Assembly: GCA_025354565.1 (NCBI GenBank) | Contig: JANXMQ010000200.1 | Span: forward strand, 1-32,881 | DNA: 32,881 nucleotides | Origin: Akkermansiaceae bacterium | Lineage (GTDB): Bacteria > Verrucomicrobiota > Verrucomicrobiia > Verrucomicrobiales > Akkermansiaceae | Direction of reading: 5' to 3' | In this document: in pieces, positions 16,827 to 26,481 of the stretch | Position numbering within the stretch: the first letter of the stretch is position 1 | Layout: every line of letters begins with the position of its first letter | Made by a program: the position numbers and the translations under genes | The notes under the pieces: generated by a model | Told to the model about the DNA's origin: nothing | Databases searched by the model: none | Seen by the model: only the letters and a program-made list of their open reading frames with translations

Positions 16827-18071
16827 TCAGATAATCATCCCGGCGGCGACGGTTTCGTTGGTGCCGGGATCGATGAGGATGAAGGAGCCGGTGATGCGGT
16901 TGCGGCGGTAGGAATCGTAAATGAGGGGGACCGCAGTGCGCAGAGAAATGCGGCCGATGTCGTTCATCGAGAAGCCTGTGACGCCTTCGATTTTATGGAG
17001 GGTGTTGATATCCACATGATATTTCACTTCCTGCACAATTGCTTTGGTTTCCTGGGTGGTGTGGCGAACGACTAATTTCGCGTTGGGCGGCATCGGCTTG
17101 GAGGAGAACCAACAGATCATCGCCTCGATGTCTTGCTCGACGTGCGGAGGGTTGTTAGTTTTCACCAAGGTGTCACCGCGCGAGATGTCGATTTCATCGG
17201 TTAAGGTGATGCAGACTGACTGTGGGGCGAATGCTTCCTCCAGTTCGCCGTCCGGGCTGTGGATGGCCTTGACGCGGGTGGTGAAACCAGAGGGCAGGAC
17301 GGTGACTTCATCGCCGGGTTTGAAAATACCACCCGCCACGCGGCCAGCATAGCCGCGGAAGTCATGCCACTCGTCGCACATCGGGCGGATCACCCATTGC
17401 ACTGGGAAACGGGCATCGACGTGGTTTTCCTCGCCGCCGACATAGACGTTTTCGAGGTGATAGAGGAAGGTCGGACCTTGGTACCACGGCATGTGCTCGG
17501 ACTTGTCCACGACGTTGTCGCCGTTAAGGGCGGAAATCGGGATGTCCGTGATTTCCACAATGTTGTCGAGGCGTGAGGCGAACTCGCGGAAGTCCTTGAC
17601 GATTTTTTTGTAAACCTCTTCCGAGTAATCCACGAGGTCCATCTTGTTTACGGCGACGACGAGATGCTGGATGCGCAGCAGGTTGGCGATGAAGCTGTGG
17701 CGTTTGGTTTGTTCGATCACGCCCTTGCGTGCGTCGATGAGAATGATGGCCAAGTTTGCGGTGGAAGCTCCGGTCACCATGTTGCGGGTGTATTGGGTGT
17801 GGCCGGGAGTATCGGCGATGATGAATTTCCGCTTGGGGGTGGCGAAGTAGCGGTAAGCGACGTCGATGGTGATGCCTTGCTCGCGCTCGGCCTTCAAGCC
17901 GTCCGTTAGGAGGGCGAGATTGACGTTGCCATCGCCCCGGCGGCGGGAGGATTCCTCCATCGCTTCGAGTTGGTCTTCAAAGATGGATTTGGAATCATAC
18001 AATAGGCGGCCAATGAGGGTGGATTTGCCGTCATCGACGGAGCCAGCGGTGGTGAAGCGGAGAAGGTCCAT
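16827..18071 (-). CDS. cysN: Sulfate adenylyltransferase large subunit, GTPase
   Basis: A 414-residue translation-factor-like GTPase that drives ATP sulfurylase. The P-loop is G10-S-V-D-D-G-K-S17, G3 is D87-T-P-G-H91, and G4 is N142-K-M-D145; two beta-barrel domains follow. The protein is shorter than E. coli CysN (about 475 residues) but in the range of other bacterial forms, with no fused APS kinase. With CysD it makes adenosine 5'-phosphosulfate from sulfate and ATP. It follows cysD after 57 bases and cysC lies upstream. Its place in a polysaccharide locus suggests sulfate activation for sulfation of the polymer, though general assimilation is not excluded. Confidence 0.96.
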   Translation of the reverse strand: MDLLRFTTAGSVDDGKSTLIGRLLYDSKSIFEDQLEAMEESSRRRGDGNVNLALLTDGLKAEREQGITIDVAYRYFATPKRKFIIADTPGHTQYTRNMVTGASTANLAIILIDARKGVIEQTKRHSFIANLLRIQHLVVAVNKMDLVDYSEEVYKKIVKDFREFASRLDNIVEITDIPISALNGDNVVDKSEHMPWYQGPTFLYHLENVYVGGEENHVDARFPVQWVIRPMCDEWHDFRGYAGRVAGGIFKPGDEVTVLPSGFTTRVKAIHSPDGELEEAFAPQSVCITLTDEIDISRGDTLVKTNNPPHVEQDIEAMICWFSSKPMPPNAKLVVRHTTQETKAIVQEVKYHVDINTLHKIEGVTGFSMNDIGRISLRTAVPLIYDSYRRNRITGSFILIDPGTNETVAAGMII

Positions 18072-18128
18072 TTGGGAGAAAATTTGAAAATTAAGAGGTG
18101 AAATTGAAAACGAAGAAGGGCGGTTGAA

Positions 18129-19034
18129 TCAGAAGTAGCCTTCTTTTTTGCGGTCTTCCATCGCGGTTTCCGAGCGTTTGTCGTCGGAGCGGGTGCCGCG
18201 TTCGGTCTGGCGGGCGGCGGCGACTTCGGCGATGACGTCATCAAGATCCGCTGCAGTGGATTCCACGGCCCCGGTGCATGTGGCGTCGCCGATGGTGCGG
18301 AAGCGGACGACCCTGCGGGTGACGGGTTCGTGGTCCTGGGGTTTGAGAAACTTGGTGACGGCGAGGATCGAGCCGTTGCGCTCGAAGACGTCGCGTTCGT
18401 GAGAGAAATAGATGGATGGCAGTGGGATTTTCTCGCGTTTGATATACATCCAGATGTCCATCTCGGTGAAGTTTGAGAGTGGGAAAACGCGGAAGTGTTC
18501 GCCGGGGTTCTTGCGGCCGTTGAAAAGGTTCCAAAGCTCTGGCCGCTGGTTTTTCGGATCCCATTGGCCGAAGTCGTCGCGGTGGGAGAAGAAGCGTTCC
18601 TTGGCACGGGCCTTTTCCTCGTCCCGGCGACCGCCACCGAGGCAGGCGTCGTATTGGTTTTCCTCGATGGTATCGAGAAGGGTGACGGTCTGGAGTTTGT
18701 TGCGCGAGGCGTTCACGCCTTTTTCCTCAACGACCCGACCGCGGTCGATGGAATCTTGCACCGAGCCGACCACGAGATTGGCGCGGATCAGGTCCACGAA
18801 CTCATCGCGGTAGGTCATGGTTTCCTCGAAGTTGTGGCCGGTGTCGATATGGACGAGCGGAAACGGCATGCGTGCAGGCCAGAATGCCTTGCGGGCGAGC
18901 CACGCCATCACGATCGAGTCCTTGCCGCCGGAAAACAGCAGCGCGGGGTTTTCAAATTGGGCCGCCGTTTCGCGAAAGATGAAAATGGCTTCGGCTTCGA
19001 GCTGGTCGAGTTGGTCGAGTTGGTAGTTGGGCAT
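18129..19034 (-). CDS. cysD: Sulfate adenylyltransferase small subunit
   Basis: A 301-residue member of the PAPS-reductase/ATP-sulfurylase PP-loop family. The ATP pyrophosphatase loop is S-G-G-K-D-S at about 35-40, and the family-specific G-G-G-R-R-D-E-E-K-A-R-A-K-E-R block follows in the middle. It transfers AMP from ATP to sulfate when activated by CysN. The N-terminus contains a short repeated L-D-Q unit that aligns with the ordinary L-x-x-L-x-x-L-E-A-E start of the family. The gene is preceded by a 162-base spacer after cysC, the longest gap in the sulfate block, so it may have its own promoter. The identification is secure. Confidence 0.96.
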   Translation of the reverse strand: MPNYQLDQLDQLEAEAIFIFRETAAQFENPALLFSGGKDSIVMAWLARKAFWPARMPFPLVHIDTGHNFEETMTYRDEFVDLIRANLVVGSVQDSIDRGRVVEEKGVNASRNKLQTVTLLDTIEENQYDACLGGGRRDEEKARAKERFFSHRDDFGQWDPKNQRPELWNLFNGRKNPGEHFRVFPLSNFTEMDIWMYIKREKIPLPSIYFSHERDVFERNGSILAVTKFLKPQDHEPVTRRVVRFRTIGDATCTGAVESTAADLDDVIAEVAAARQTERGTRSDDKRSETAMEDRKKEGYF

Positions 19035-19108
19035 GGGACGAGGGCAATGAGGAAAATAGAGTGCTTTTGAGGTGGGAGAATCCTTCTCCGCTCGCTCAGA
19101 AGTGCGGG

Positions 19109-19149
19109 GGGATAGGCGGGGTTACAGCCGCAGTCAAGATTTAATTATA
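19109..19149 (-). promoter_or_regulatory. Possible promoter upstream of cysD
   Basis: On the minus strand a TTGACT box (19137-19132) is followed after 17 bases by TATCCC (19114-19109), a reasonable -35 with a weak -10. Just upstream a perfect TATAAT (19149-19144) occurs, but it has no matching -35 at the usual distance. Either could serve cysD, 75 to 110 bases downstream. This is a by-eye match only. Confidence 0.2.
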
Positions 19150-19196
19150 ATGTTGGGTGGAATGGTAAGGTATTGTGTGTGAGGCGCGGGCGGCGT

Positions 19197-19799
19197 TCAC
19201 AGCGGCAGGTGGACGGCGATTTTTTCGCGGATGGCTTCGAGCAGTTCGAAGGCCGCGTCTTCGATGGTCGTGGACTCAGTATCGAGCAGCAGATCCGGAT
19301 TGTTCGGTGGTTCGAATGAGCCATCCTTGCCTGTGAAATGGGCGATTTCGCCACGGGCGGCCTTCGCGTATAGGCCTTTCACGTCGCGTTTTTCACAAGC
19401 TTCGTAACTGGCCTTCACATAGACTTCCAAGAGGTCATCGCCCAAGACGCCACGGGCCAGATCCCGTAACTCCCCACGTGGCGTGATGGCGGAGACGAAA
19501 GTGATGATGCCTTGGGAAACGAAGATTTTCGCGACTTCCGAAACCCGGCGGATGTTTTCGAGGCGGTCCTGGTCCGTGAAGCCGAGGTTGGAATTCAGTC
19601 CGGTGCGCAGATTGTCGCCGTCGAGAATGGTCGTGAAGCGTCCCTGCTGGTGCAGCACCCGCTCGGCGGCATTGGCGATGGTGGATTTTCCAGAGCCGGA
19701 CAAGCCGCAGAGCCACACAACGAGGCCACGCTGGCCAAGCAGATTTTCTTTGTCCTGGCGGTGAAGGAAGCGATGAAACTCGGGATGGATGTTGGACAT
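19197..19799 (-). CDS. cysC: Adenylylsulfate (APS) kinase
   Basis: A 200-residue P-loop kinase that phosphorylates APS to PAPS, the universal sulfate donor. The Walker A motif is G32-L-S-G-S-G-K-S39; the D60-G-D-N63, L-R-T-G-L-N and R-L-E-N-I-R-R blocks are diagnostic for CysC. The ATG at 19799 is preferred over an in-frame TTG at 19808. It follows UDP-glucose dehydrogenase after 57 bases and precedes cysD. PAPS has two main fates: reduction to sulfite or transfer by sulfotransferases. No PAPS reductase or sulfotransferase gene is visible nearby. Confidence 0.96.
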   Translation of the reverse strand: MSNIHPEFHRFLHRQDKENLLGQRGLVVWLCGLSGSGKSTIANAAERVLHQQGRFTTILDGDNLRTGLNSNLGFTDQDRLENIRRVSEVAKIFVSQGIITFVSAITPRGELRDLARGVLGDDLLEVYVKASYEACEKRDVKGLYAKAARGEIAHFTGKDGSFEPPNNPDLLLDTESTTIEDAAFELLEAIREKIAVHLPL

Positions 19800-19856
19800 G
19801 GGAATCAAATATAGTGTGCGCTGGTGGGGGAATGCGAGGGAATTTAATCCGCAGGA

Positions 19857-21245
19857 TCATGCCCCCTTGCCAATGACAAAGGCATCGAAGCCATGCGCTT
19901 TCAGCAGATCGGACGCCAAAACCGCACGTCCGTCAAAAATGAAGGCCGGCTTGAGCATGAGGTCGTGAAGGCGCGGCAGATCGAGGGTGCGGAATTCGTC
20001 CCACTCGGTGAGCGTGGCAAGCGCGTGCGCGCCGGTTGCCGCTGTGTAGGGATCGGGTGAAAACTCGATATTCGAGGCGATGAGGTCTGCCGGGACCCCG
20101 ACATCCAGCAGATCCTGTTGGATCGTTTCCCGGCTGACCCGTGGGTCGTAGATGGCGAGGTGGGCGCGCTCGAGGAGTAGATCCCGGCAGACATGGATGG
20201 CCGGGGATTCGCGAGTGTCATTGGTGTCTTTCTTGAAGGCGAACCCAAGAACGCCGATCCGCTTGCCGTTGACCGTATTATAGAGAGTGCGGACGATTTT
20301 TTCCACGAAGCGGGATTTCTGCCAATCATTGAGATGGATGACCTGCCGCCAGTATTCCGCGACGTGTGGAAGGTTGAACGAATCACAGAGGTAAACCAGA
20401 TTTAGAATGTCTTTTTGGAAACACGAACCGCCGAAGCCGAGTGACGCTTTGAGAAACTTCGGCCCGATCCGCGAGTCCATGCCGACGGCGCGGGCGACTT
20501 CATCCACATCCGCGCCGGTCGCTTCGCAGAGCGCGGAAATGGAGTTGATCGAGGAAATCCGCTGGGCGAGGAAGGCGTTGGCGACTAGCTTGGAAAGTTC
20601 GGATGACCAAAGATTGGTGGTCAGGATACGCTCGCGGGGAATCCAGCGGGCGTAAACTGCCGCGAGCGCTTCTACCGCCGCGTTGCCCTCGGGCGTCGTT
20701 TCGCCGCCGATCAGGACGCGATCCGGGCACATCAGATCTTCCATGGCGGTGCCTTCTGCTAGGAACTCGGGGTTGGAGAGGACTTGGAACGTCGCGCCAG
20801 TGGTAGAATTCGCGGCGAGGATGGAGGTGATGGCGGTCGCGGTTTTCACCGGGATCGTGCTTTTTTCGACGATGATTTTATGGCCTTGAGAAACCTCCGC
20901 GATCAGGCGGGCGGCGGACTCGATGTAACGCAGGTCGGCGGCGCGGCCAGCCCCGATACCGTAGGACTTGGTGGGTGTGCCGACCGAGACGAAAATCAAA
21001 TCCGCAGCGGCGATGGAGCCTCGGATGTCGGTGGTGAAATGCAAATTCCTACCTCGAGCGGAGGCGACGACCGCATCCAGACCGGGCTCGTAAATCGGTA
21101 GCGTGTCCGAGTTCCAGGCGGCGATTCGCTTTTCGTTCATATCCGCAACAGTGACTTGGATGTCAGGGCATTTGGCCGCGATCATGGCCATGGTGGGGCC
21201 GCCGACGTAGCCGGCACCGAGGCAGCAAATGGATTTGATAGACAT
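19857..21245 (-). CDS. UDP-glucose 6-dehydrogenase (long, eukaryotic-like form)
   Basis: A 462-residue enzyme that oxidises UDP-glucose to UDP-glucuronate with two NAD+. The Rossmann motif is G10-A-G-Y-V-G; V-G-T-P-T-K lies at 88-93; the central block E-L-S-K219-L-V-A-N-A-F precedes the catalytic Cys275 in [10 protein letters not shown]. The length and the Y-E-P-G-L-D-x-V-V and F-Q-K-D-I-L-N-L motifs fit the eukaryote-like subfamily rather than the shorter Ugd/TuaD type. It starts 8 bases after the glycosyltransferase gene. It predicts glucuronic acid, or a sugar derived from it, in the polymer. Confidence 0.95.
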   Translation of the reverse strand: MSIKSICCLGAGYVGGPTMAMIAAKCPDIQVTVADMNEKRIAAWNSDTLPIYEPGLDAVVASARGRNLHFTTDIRGSIAAADLIFVSVGTPTKSYGIGAGRAADLRYIESAARLIAEVSQGHKIIVEKSTIPVKTATAITSILAANSTTGATFQVLSNPEFLAEGTAMEDLMCPDRVLIGGETTPEGNAAVEALAAVYARWIPRERILTTNLWSSELSKLVANAFLAQRISSINSISALCEATGADVDEVARAVGMDSRIGPKFLKASLGFGGSCFQKDILNLVYLCDSFNLPHVAEYWRQVIHLNDWQKSRFVEKIVRTLYNTVNGKRIGVLGFAFKKDTNDTRESPAIHVCRDLLLERAHLAIYDPRVSRETIQQDLLDVGVPADLIASNIEFSPDPYTAATGAHALATLTEWDEFRTLDLPRLHDLMLKPAFIFDGRAVLASDLLKAHGFDAFVIGKGA

Positions 21246-21253
21246 GGGTTATT

Positions 21254-22027
21254 TCAGGATTTGGAATTCACGCCGACGCGGTCGCGCAGGAGGTAGTAGA
21301 GGAAGAGGGAATTGTATGTAAAGTAACGTTTGAACAGCCGCCGTGGCTCCATCGCCACGCGGTAGGCCCATTCAAGACCGAGCCGTTGGACGAGCGGGGG
21401 AGCCTGACGGATTTCCCCGGCGTGGAAGGCGAAGGCCGCGCCGATGCCGAAATACACCCCTGACGGGAGCTGGTCCTTGTGTTGGGCGATCCAGTGTTCT
21501 TGCTTAGGACATCCGAGGCCGACCCAGATCAGGTTCGCGCCCGAGTTCCGAATTTTTTCTACGATGATCGCAAATTCATTGTCCGGCCATTCCCCGAACG
21601 GTGGCGAATGCGTGCCGACAATCGCGACGCCGGGAAAACGCCCGCCGAAGGTGCGGGTGAGTTCGTCCAGCGTGCTGGCCTTACCACCTAGCAGAAAGTG
21701 CTTGAATTCGCTCGAACGGCCTTCGGTCGCCTTGAGCGTTTCTAACATCAAAGTCGGGCCATACACCCGATCGGTTAGTTTTTCGTGAGGACCGAGTTGG
21801 GAATTGAGTGCCCACACAAGCGGCATTCCGTCCGGGCAGATCAAGTCAAAACGGGCCATCGCCGCACCGAACGCCGCGTCCGTCCGGGCCAGCGCGGCGA
21901 CATGAGTGTTCGCCGCCTCCACGGCATAGGCGCGGTCCTGTTTCAGGGCGGCTGCGAAAATCCATGACACCGCTCCGGCATAGTTGGTCGCCGCGACGGG
22001 CAGGCCGATGATGGAGAGTTGTTTCAA
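21254..22027 (-). CDS. WecG/TagA/CpsF-family glycosyltransferase (GT26)
   Basis: A 257-residue GT26 enzyme. Hallmarks are N40-T41 in the first conserved strand, the P65-D-G-M-P-L-V-W72 block with the proposed catalytic Asp, and G-L-G-C-P-K-Q-E-H-W-I in the second half. Members add the second sugar to a polyprenyl-diphosphate-linked primer (ManNAc or ManNAcA onto GlcNAc in known cases). The C-terminal basic/aromatic tail probably anchors it to the membrane. The start appears to be TTG at 22027; no ATG lies before the first conserved strand. It shows that the polymer is assembled on a polyprenyl lipid, though the initiating phosphotransferase is not in the window. Confidence 0.92.
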   Translation of the reverse strand: MKQLSIIGLPVAATNYAGAVSWIFAAALKQDRAYAVEAANTHVAALARTDAAFGAAMARFDLICPDGMPLVWALNSQLGPHEKLTDRVYGPTLMLETLKATEGRSSEFKHFLLGGKASTLDELTRTFGGRFPGVAIVGTHSPPFGEWPDNEFAIIVEKIRNSGANLIWVGLGCPKQEHWIAQHKDQLPSGVYFGIGAAFAFHAGEIRQAPPLVQRLGLEWAYRVAMEPRRLFKRYFTYNSLFLYYLLRDRVGVNSKS

Positions 22028-22051
22028 ATTTTCAGGAAATACGGAGGGCGC

Positions 22052-23134
22052 TCAGACCTTGCAAACCGGCTCCACCGCGCGGAGGGCGGGCGTGCTGGCG
22101 AGGGCCTGGATCCGGTCCTGCGGTGAGTCGAACAGATAGAGCGCGTAGCCGCCGTGGCCGCCGCCGCAGTATTTGTGGGCGAGCGAACCGGGGATTTCCG
22201 GCAGAGGCTCCATGCCTTCCGCGAGTTGGGTGGCGTGGTAAATGGCCATGCCTTCCGCAAGCCGCTGGGGATCGGCATGAAGCACGCCCTCGCGGGCGGC
22301 CCGGCTGCTGCGGGCAATGCTGTCGTAATCACGCACAAGATTGACAACGCCGGGCGTGTCGTGCGGCGAGCCGGTCCAGAGGATGGCGAGACAGCCGGTT
22401 AGAAAATCGCCGTTGCGTTTGAAATCGAGCACCGGAGTTTTGCCCGAGCGCCAGACACAGAGGCCGGTCTCACGGATGACAGCCGGGTCCTGCCAACCGA
22501 CGCCGAGGTCGATTTCCGATTCGATGCCGTCCCGCCCATTCAACAGCGCCCAAGCCCCGCTGCCGCCGAGGCCAGCCTGCTTTTCATACGGCCATTCGCG
22601 CAGCGAAACGAGTGGAGAAATGGAGCAGTTCACGATGAATTCGCCGGGCCGGGAAAACCGCGGAACATCGAGCCAGCCGCCTGCGAAATCGACTCGCAGC
22701 GGAGCCTCGGTCGGTGCCTGCACCCAGCGCACGATGGAACTCGTGGAAACCGGCGCGAAGCGTGGCGGGGTCTTGGGTAGAATGGTGTATTGCGCGCCGA
22801 CCTGCTTGCAGATTTCGCGTTTCACTTCAGAGTATTTGTCATCCTCGGTGACGATCAAGAAATCCGGGCGAAGGCGCAGGAAATCCTCTTCGAAGTCCAG
22901 TCCTTCCTTGTGGCCGTGCGTGATGATCACCTCGTCGATCATGCGCAGCCCTTGTAGCAAGACCCGCTTGTGATCATCCGGGATCGAGGGTTTCCGCCGC
23001 TTGTGATGCCACAGTACTTCGGCGGAGGCGAACGAAACGATCAGATAGTCTCCAAGCGCTCGCGCCTCCTCAAAAAACTGCAGATGCCCGGCGTGGAGGA
23101 TGTCATAGCATCCGGAAACGAAGACTTTTTTCAT
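22052..23134 (-). CDS. Bifunctional cytidylyltransferase-like / compact GHMP kinase fusion
   Basis: A 360-residue two-domain protein. Residues 1-137 are a HxGH nucleotidyltransferase (G8-C-Y-D-I-L-H14-A-G-H17, and a terminal S130-T-S-S-I-V as in the RfaE-C/TagD group), which joins a nucleotide to a phosphorylated substrate. Residues about 143-360 look like a GHMP kinase: A144-P-L-R-V-D-F-A-G-G, a short G188-L-G-G-S-G-A loop, and K321-Y-C-G-G-G-H-G-G. The GHMP part is about 215 residues against the usual 320-350, so it is strongly shortened. The ATG at 23134 is preferred over a TTG at 23179. It lies between gmd and the GT26 gene. It may phosphorylate and then activate one sugar, but the sugar is unknown, and fucose salvage and heptose activation are both possible. 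Confidence 0.82.
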   Translation of the reverse strand: MKKVFVSGCYDILHAGHLQFFEEARALGDYLIVSFASAEVLWHHKRRKPSIPDDHKRVLLQGLRMIDEVIITHGHKEGLDFEEDFLRLRPDFLIVTEDDKYSEVKREICKQVGAQYTILPKTPPRFAPVSTSSIVRWVQAPTEAPLRVDFAGGWLDVPRFSRPGEFIVNCSISPLVSLREWPYEKQAGLGGSGAWALLNGRDGIESEIDLGVGWQDPAVIRETGLCVWRSGKTPVLDFKRNGDFLTGCLAILWTGSPHDTPGVVNLVRDYDSIARSSRAAREGVLHADPQRLAEGMAIYHATQLAEGMEPLPEIPGSLAHKYCGGGHGGYALYLFDSPQDRIQALASTPALRAVEPVCKV

Positions 23135-23191
23135 GGGTTTGGATAGAGGAAACTGGTAGTGATACCGCGCTTGGGCCAAGCGGAACGGGGC

Positions 23192-24307
23192 TCATTCCTT
23201 CGAGACCGACACATGATGGCCGTGGGACTTGAGCAGCGCGTGGCGGCGGGCAGCCTCCAGATCCGACGCGACCATCTCCGCGCACATTTCTTCGACGGTG
23301 ATTTCCGGTACCCAACCGAGCTTTTCTCTGGCCTTGCTCGGATCACCTAACAACGTCTCCACTTCCGCCGGGCGGAAATAGCGGGGATCGACCTTGACGA
23401 TGACCGCGCCGATAGCGACCGCCGGGGCAAGCGTCTGATTTACCGCCGTTACGGTGCCGATTTCATGCACGCCTTCACCTGAAAACTCCAGTTCGATACC
23501 AGCTTCTCGGGCGGACATTCTGACAAACTCCCGCACGGAAATTTGTTTGCCGGTGGCGATCACGAAATCATCGGCCGTGGCCTGCTGGAGCATCATCCAC
23601 TGCATCCGCACATAGTCCTTCGCGTGGCCCCAGTCACGCAGGGAATCGATGTTGCCGAGGAACAGGCAGGACTCCAAACCTTGGGCGATGTTGGCGATGG
23701 ACCGAGTGATCTTCCGGGTCACGAAAGTCTCACCCCGGCGCGGCGACTCGTGATTAAATAGGATGCCATTGCACGCATACATCCCGTAAGCCTCGCGATA
23801 GTTCACCGTGATCCAGTAGGCATACATTTTCGCCACCGCATAGGGCGAGCGTGGGTGGAATGGCGTAGTTTCCTTCTGCGGGATTTCCTGCACCAGGCCG
23901 TAAAGCTCGGACGTCGATGCCTGATAGAATCGGCAGGTTTTTTCCATGCCGAGGAAACGGATCGCTTCGAGCAGACGCAGGGTGCCGAGCGCATCGACAT
24001 CTGCGGTGTATTCGGGAGCCTCGAAGGAGACGGCGACGTGGGATTGCGCGCCGAGATTATAGACCTCGTCGGGTCGCACCTCGCTGAGAATGCGGGTGAG
24101 GTTGGAACTGTCCGCGAGATCACCGTAATGCAGGCGGAACCGCGAGTTCTCGACGTGCGGGTCTTCATAAATATGGTCGATCCGCTGGGTGTTGAACAAC
24201 GAGGCGCGGCGCTTGATACCGTGAACTTCGTAACCTTTTTCCAGCAGGAATTCCGCGAGATAGGAGCCGTCTTGGCCGGTGATGCCGGTGATGAGTGCTT
24301 TTTTCAT
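23192..24307 (-). CDS. gmd: GDP-mannose 4,6-dehydratase
   Basis: A 371-residue extended SDR that converts GDP-mannose to GDP-4-keto-6-deoxymannose. The NADP-binding loop is T7-G-I-T-G-Q-D-G14, followed by the characteristic G-I-K-R-R-A-S; the catalytic set is S131-T-S-E134 and Y156-x3-K160. The sequence [10 protein letters not shown] is a Gmd hallmark. The gene starts 61 bases after the fcl stop and lies immediately before the fusion kinase gene. With Fcl it supplies GDP-L-fucose; the intermediate can also lead to rhamnose, perosamine or deoxytalose, but the adjacent fcl makes fucose by far the likeliest. Confidence 0.97.
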   Translation of the reverse strand: MKKALITGITGQDGSYLAEFLLEKGYEVHGIKRRASLFNTQRIDHIYEDPHVENSRFRLHYGDLADSSNLTRILSEVRPDEVYNLGAQSHVAVSFEAPEYTADVDALGTLRLLEAIRFLGMEKTCRFYQASTSELYGLVQEIPQKETTPFHPRSPYAVAKMYAYWITVNYREAYGMYACNGILFNHESPRRGETFVTRKITRSIANIAQGLESCLFLGNIDSLRDWGHAKDYVRMQWMMLQQATADDFVIATGKQISVREFVRMSAREAGIELEFSGEGVHEIGTVTAVNQTLAPAVAIGAVIVKVDPRYFRPAEVETLLGDPSKAREKLGWVPEITVEEMCAEMVASDLEAARRHALLKSHGHHVSVSKE

Positions 24308-24368
24308 AGTTGGTGTGGCAGGGGTTGTTTTCAGCTTTGGATGATAAGTAATGAGGAGCTGGGAGAAT

Positions 24369-25307
24369 CTATAGGCGTGCCTCGCCGGCCTTCAGGCTGG
24401 CTAGAAAATCCTGATACGCCGCCGCCAGACCTTCGCGGAAATCCACCGTTGGTGTCCAACCGGTGGCTTTGATTTTCGCAATATCCAACAACTTGCGCGG
24501 CGTGCCGTCGGGCTTGCTCGGATCGGTTAGGATGCCGCCGGTAAAGCCGACGGTGATGGCGACGAGCGAGGCAAGCTCAAGAATCGTCACATCATCACCG
24601 ACGCCGACGTTCACCCAGTCTGGCGGGCTAGCGAGCCCTAACAGATGGAAGCAGGCGGACGCCAGATCATCCACATGCAGGAACTCGCGGCGCGGGGTGC
24701 CGGTCCCCCAGATCGTGACGTTCGCATCGCCGCGCTCGTGTGCTTCGTGAAATCGCCGGATCAGGGCGGGGATGACGTGGGAATTCTCCGGGTGATAGTT
24801 GTCGCCGGGGCCGTAGAGATTTGTCGGCATGGCACTGTGATAGAGCAGGCCGTGCTGGGCGCGATAATGCTGGCAGAGTTTCAGTCCGGCGATTTTCGCG
24901 ATGGAGTAAGCTTCATTCGTTAGTTCTAACGGGCTCGTCAGCAGGCATCCCTCAGGCATCGGCTGCGGGGCCATTTTCGGGTAGATGCAGGACGAGCCAA
25001 GGAACAACACGCGCGGCACTCCGGCGCGGCGACTGCCTTCCACCAGATTCGCAGCGATGGTTAGATTTTCATAAATAAAGTCCGCCGGGTAGGTCGAGTT
25101 CGCATGAATGCCACCGACCTTGGCGGCGGCGATGATGACGATCTCAGGTTTCTCCGAAGCGAGGAAATCAAACACTGCGGCTTGGTCGCCGAGGTCCAGT
25201 TGCTCGCGGGTGGTGGTGATGATTTCGTAGCCGCCGAGCTTTTCTGCTTGGCGCGTGAGGGCCTTGCCGACCATGCCGCGGTGACCGGCGATGTAGAGTT
25301 TTTTCAT
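24369..25307 (-). CDS. fcl: GDP-L-fucose synthase
   Basis: A 312-residue extended SDR that epimerises and reduces GDP-4-keto-6-deoxymannose to GDP-L-fucose. The NADP loop is G8-H-R-G-M-V-G14; the G104-S-S-C-I-Y-P-K111 block contains the catalytic Ser and Cys; Y134-x3-K138 completes the active site. The ATG overlaps the glf stop by four bases (ATGA), and gmd follows. Identification is secure (also called wcaG). Confidence 0.97.
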   Translation of the reverse strand: MKKLYIAGHRGMVGKALTRQAEKLGGYEIITTTREQLDLGDQAAVFDFLASEKPEIVIIAAAKVGGIHANSTYPADFIYENLTIAANLVEGSRRAGVPRVLFLGSSCIYPKMAPQPMPEGCLLTSPLELTNEAYSIAKIAGLKLCQHYRAQHGLLYHSAMPTNLYGPGDNYHPENSHVIPALIRRFHEAHERGDANVTIWGTGTPRREFLHVDDLASACFHLLGLASPPDWVNVGVGDDVTILELASLVAITVGFTGGILTDPSKPDGTPRKLLDIAKIKATGWTPTVDFREGLAAAYQDFLASLKAGEARL

Positions 25308-26476
25308 AAATTCGATCCGTAGAGTGTGATGAGTTTGTCCGCTTCAGCAAGCGCCATGCCGGTTACTTGGTCCATATTGTAATATCGGTAAGTCGCAAGG
25401 CGGCCAATGAAACTGGTGGCGGGTTCGGCGGCGGCGAGAGTTGCATAGCGTTCGTATGCAGCGCGAGCCTCGGGTGCGGGAATAGGATAGAATGGCTCGT
25501 CGTCCGGCGTCCAGTTTTTTGGATACTCGCGCATGATGGTGGATGCGCCGATCTGCTGGCCGGTCGCGTGTTTCATCTCCACGATGCGGGTGAATGGCAC
25601 TTCGGGGCCGGGGTAGTTTACTTGAAGGGCAGGCTGCCAGAATCCGGGTTGCCCGGCGATGGCTTCACGGGTTAACAGTTCCTCGGCGGAAAACGATTCC
25701 GCCTCGAAGCGCAGCGAGCGATAGGGCAGGGGACCGAAGCGGCGGCCATAAAATTCGTCCACCGCGCCGGTGAAGATGAGGTGCTTATGTTTCCAGCGGG
25801 CGCGGGCTTCGGAAAATTCCATGCCCAAATGCAATTCCACTCCCGGCGAGGCGTTCAGCATGGTTTCAAACATGGCCGTGTAACCCTGCTTGGGTAAGGC
25901 TTGGAACGATTCTGATAGATAGCGATCGTCGCGGTCGGTGCGGATGGGAATGCGGCCGCAGACGGAGGCGTCGAGTTCGCGCGGGTGGCGCTGCCATTGC
26001 TTGAGCGTGTAGCCCTCGAAAAAAAGTTCGTAAAGTTCCCGACCGACTTGGGAAATGATGACCTCCTCGGAATTTCCCGGCTCGGTGATCGGGATTCGCG
26101 TTTGCTCTAACCAAGTCGTGAATTCAGCCGTGTTAGAGGGGCGCCCGAGGTATTCTTCGAAGGTGTTGAGGTTGATCGGAAAACTCCAGTAGCGCCCGCG
26201 GGTGTGGCTTTTGATCGTGTAGCTGACCTGATGCCATGCGGTGAAACTGGATAGATAATCGACGATCCGCCGCGAGTTGGAGCGGAAATAATGGGGTCCG
26301 TAGTGATGGATCAGCACGCCCGCCGCATCGAGGCCGTCGTAGGCATTTCCACCCAGATGGTTGCGGCGATCCACGACCACGCATTTCCACCCGGCGGACG
26401 ACAGTCGCTCGGCGGCGACGAGGCCGGAAAATCCCGCGCCAATGATCAGGAAATCGGTGGATCGGTCAGCTTCCAA
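25304..26476 (-). CDS. glf: UDP-galactopyranose mutase
   Basis: A 390-residue flavoenzyme that interconverts UDP-galactopyranose and UDP-galactofuranose. The FAD loop is I-I-G-A-G-F-S-G near residues 11-18, and the conserved N-H-L-G-G-N-A-Y-D and H-x-Y-G-P-H-Y-F-R motifs lie in the next 50 residues. Y-T-x-K-Q-W and the Arg-rich substrate loop are also seen. No ATG is available between the upstream stop and the first strand, so the start appears to be TTG at 26476. That codon lies only about six bases downstream of a U-run in a terminator-like hairpin, which could link initiation to antitermination. It overlaps fcl by four bases and predicts galactofuranose in the polymer. Confidence 0.95.
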   Translation of the reverse strand: MEADRSTDFLIIGAGFSGLVAAERLSSAGWKCVVVDRRNHLGGNAYDGLDAAGVLIHHYGPHYFRSNSRRIVDYLSSFTAWHQVSYTIKSHTRGRYWSFPINLNTFEEYLGRPSNTAEFTTWLEQTRIPITEPGNSEEVIISQVGRELYELFFEGYTLKQWQRHPRELDASVCGRIPIRTDRDDRYLSESFQALPKQGYTAMFETMLNASPGVELHLGMEFSEARARWKHKHLIFTGAVDEFYGRRFGPLPYRSLRFEAESFSAEELLTREAIAGQPGFWQPALQVNYPGPEVPFTRIVEMKHATGQQIGASTIMREYPKNWTPDDEPFYPIPAPEARAAYERYATLAAAEPATSFIGRLATYRYYNMDQVTGMALAEADKLITLYGSNL

Positions 26477-26481
26477 ATGGC

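Noticed and set aside
16455-17075. Long plus-strand open frame (206 codons) over the 3' part of cysN.
   Set aside because: It runs antisense to a secure gene and is composed of low-complexity Gly/Asp-rich sequence expected from the cysN codon pattern.
19000-19030. Tandem nine-base repeats at the start of cysD.
   Set aside because: They encode L-D-Q units that align with the normal Leu-rich N-terminus of the family; too short to be a meaningful tandem repeat.
24919-24932. Perfect palindrome CGTTAG-TT-CTAACG.
   Set aside because: It lies in the middle of fcl and is explained by ordinary Leu/Asn/Glu codons; no regulatory reason to expect a site there.
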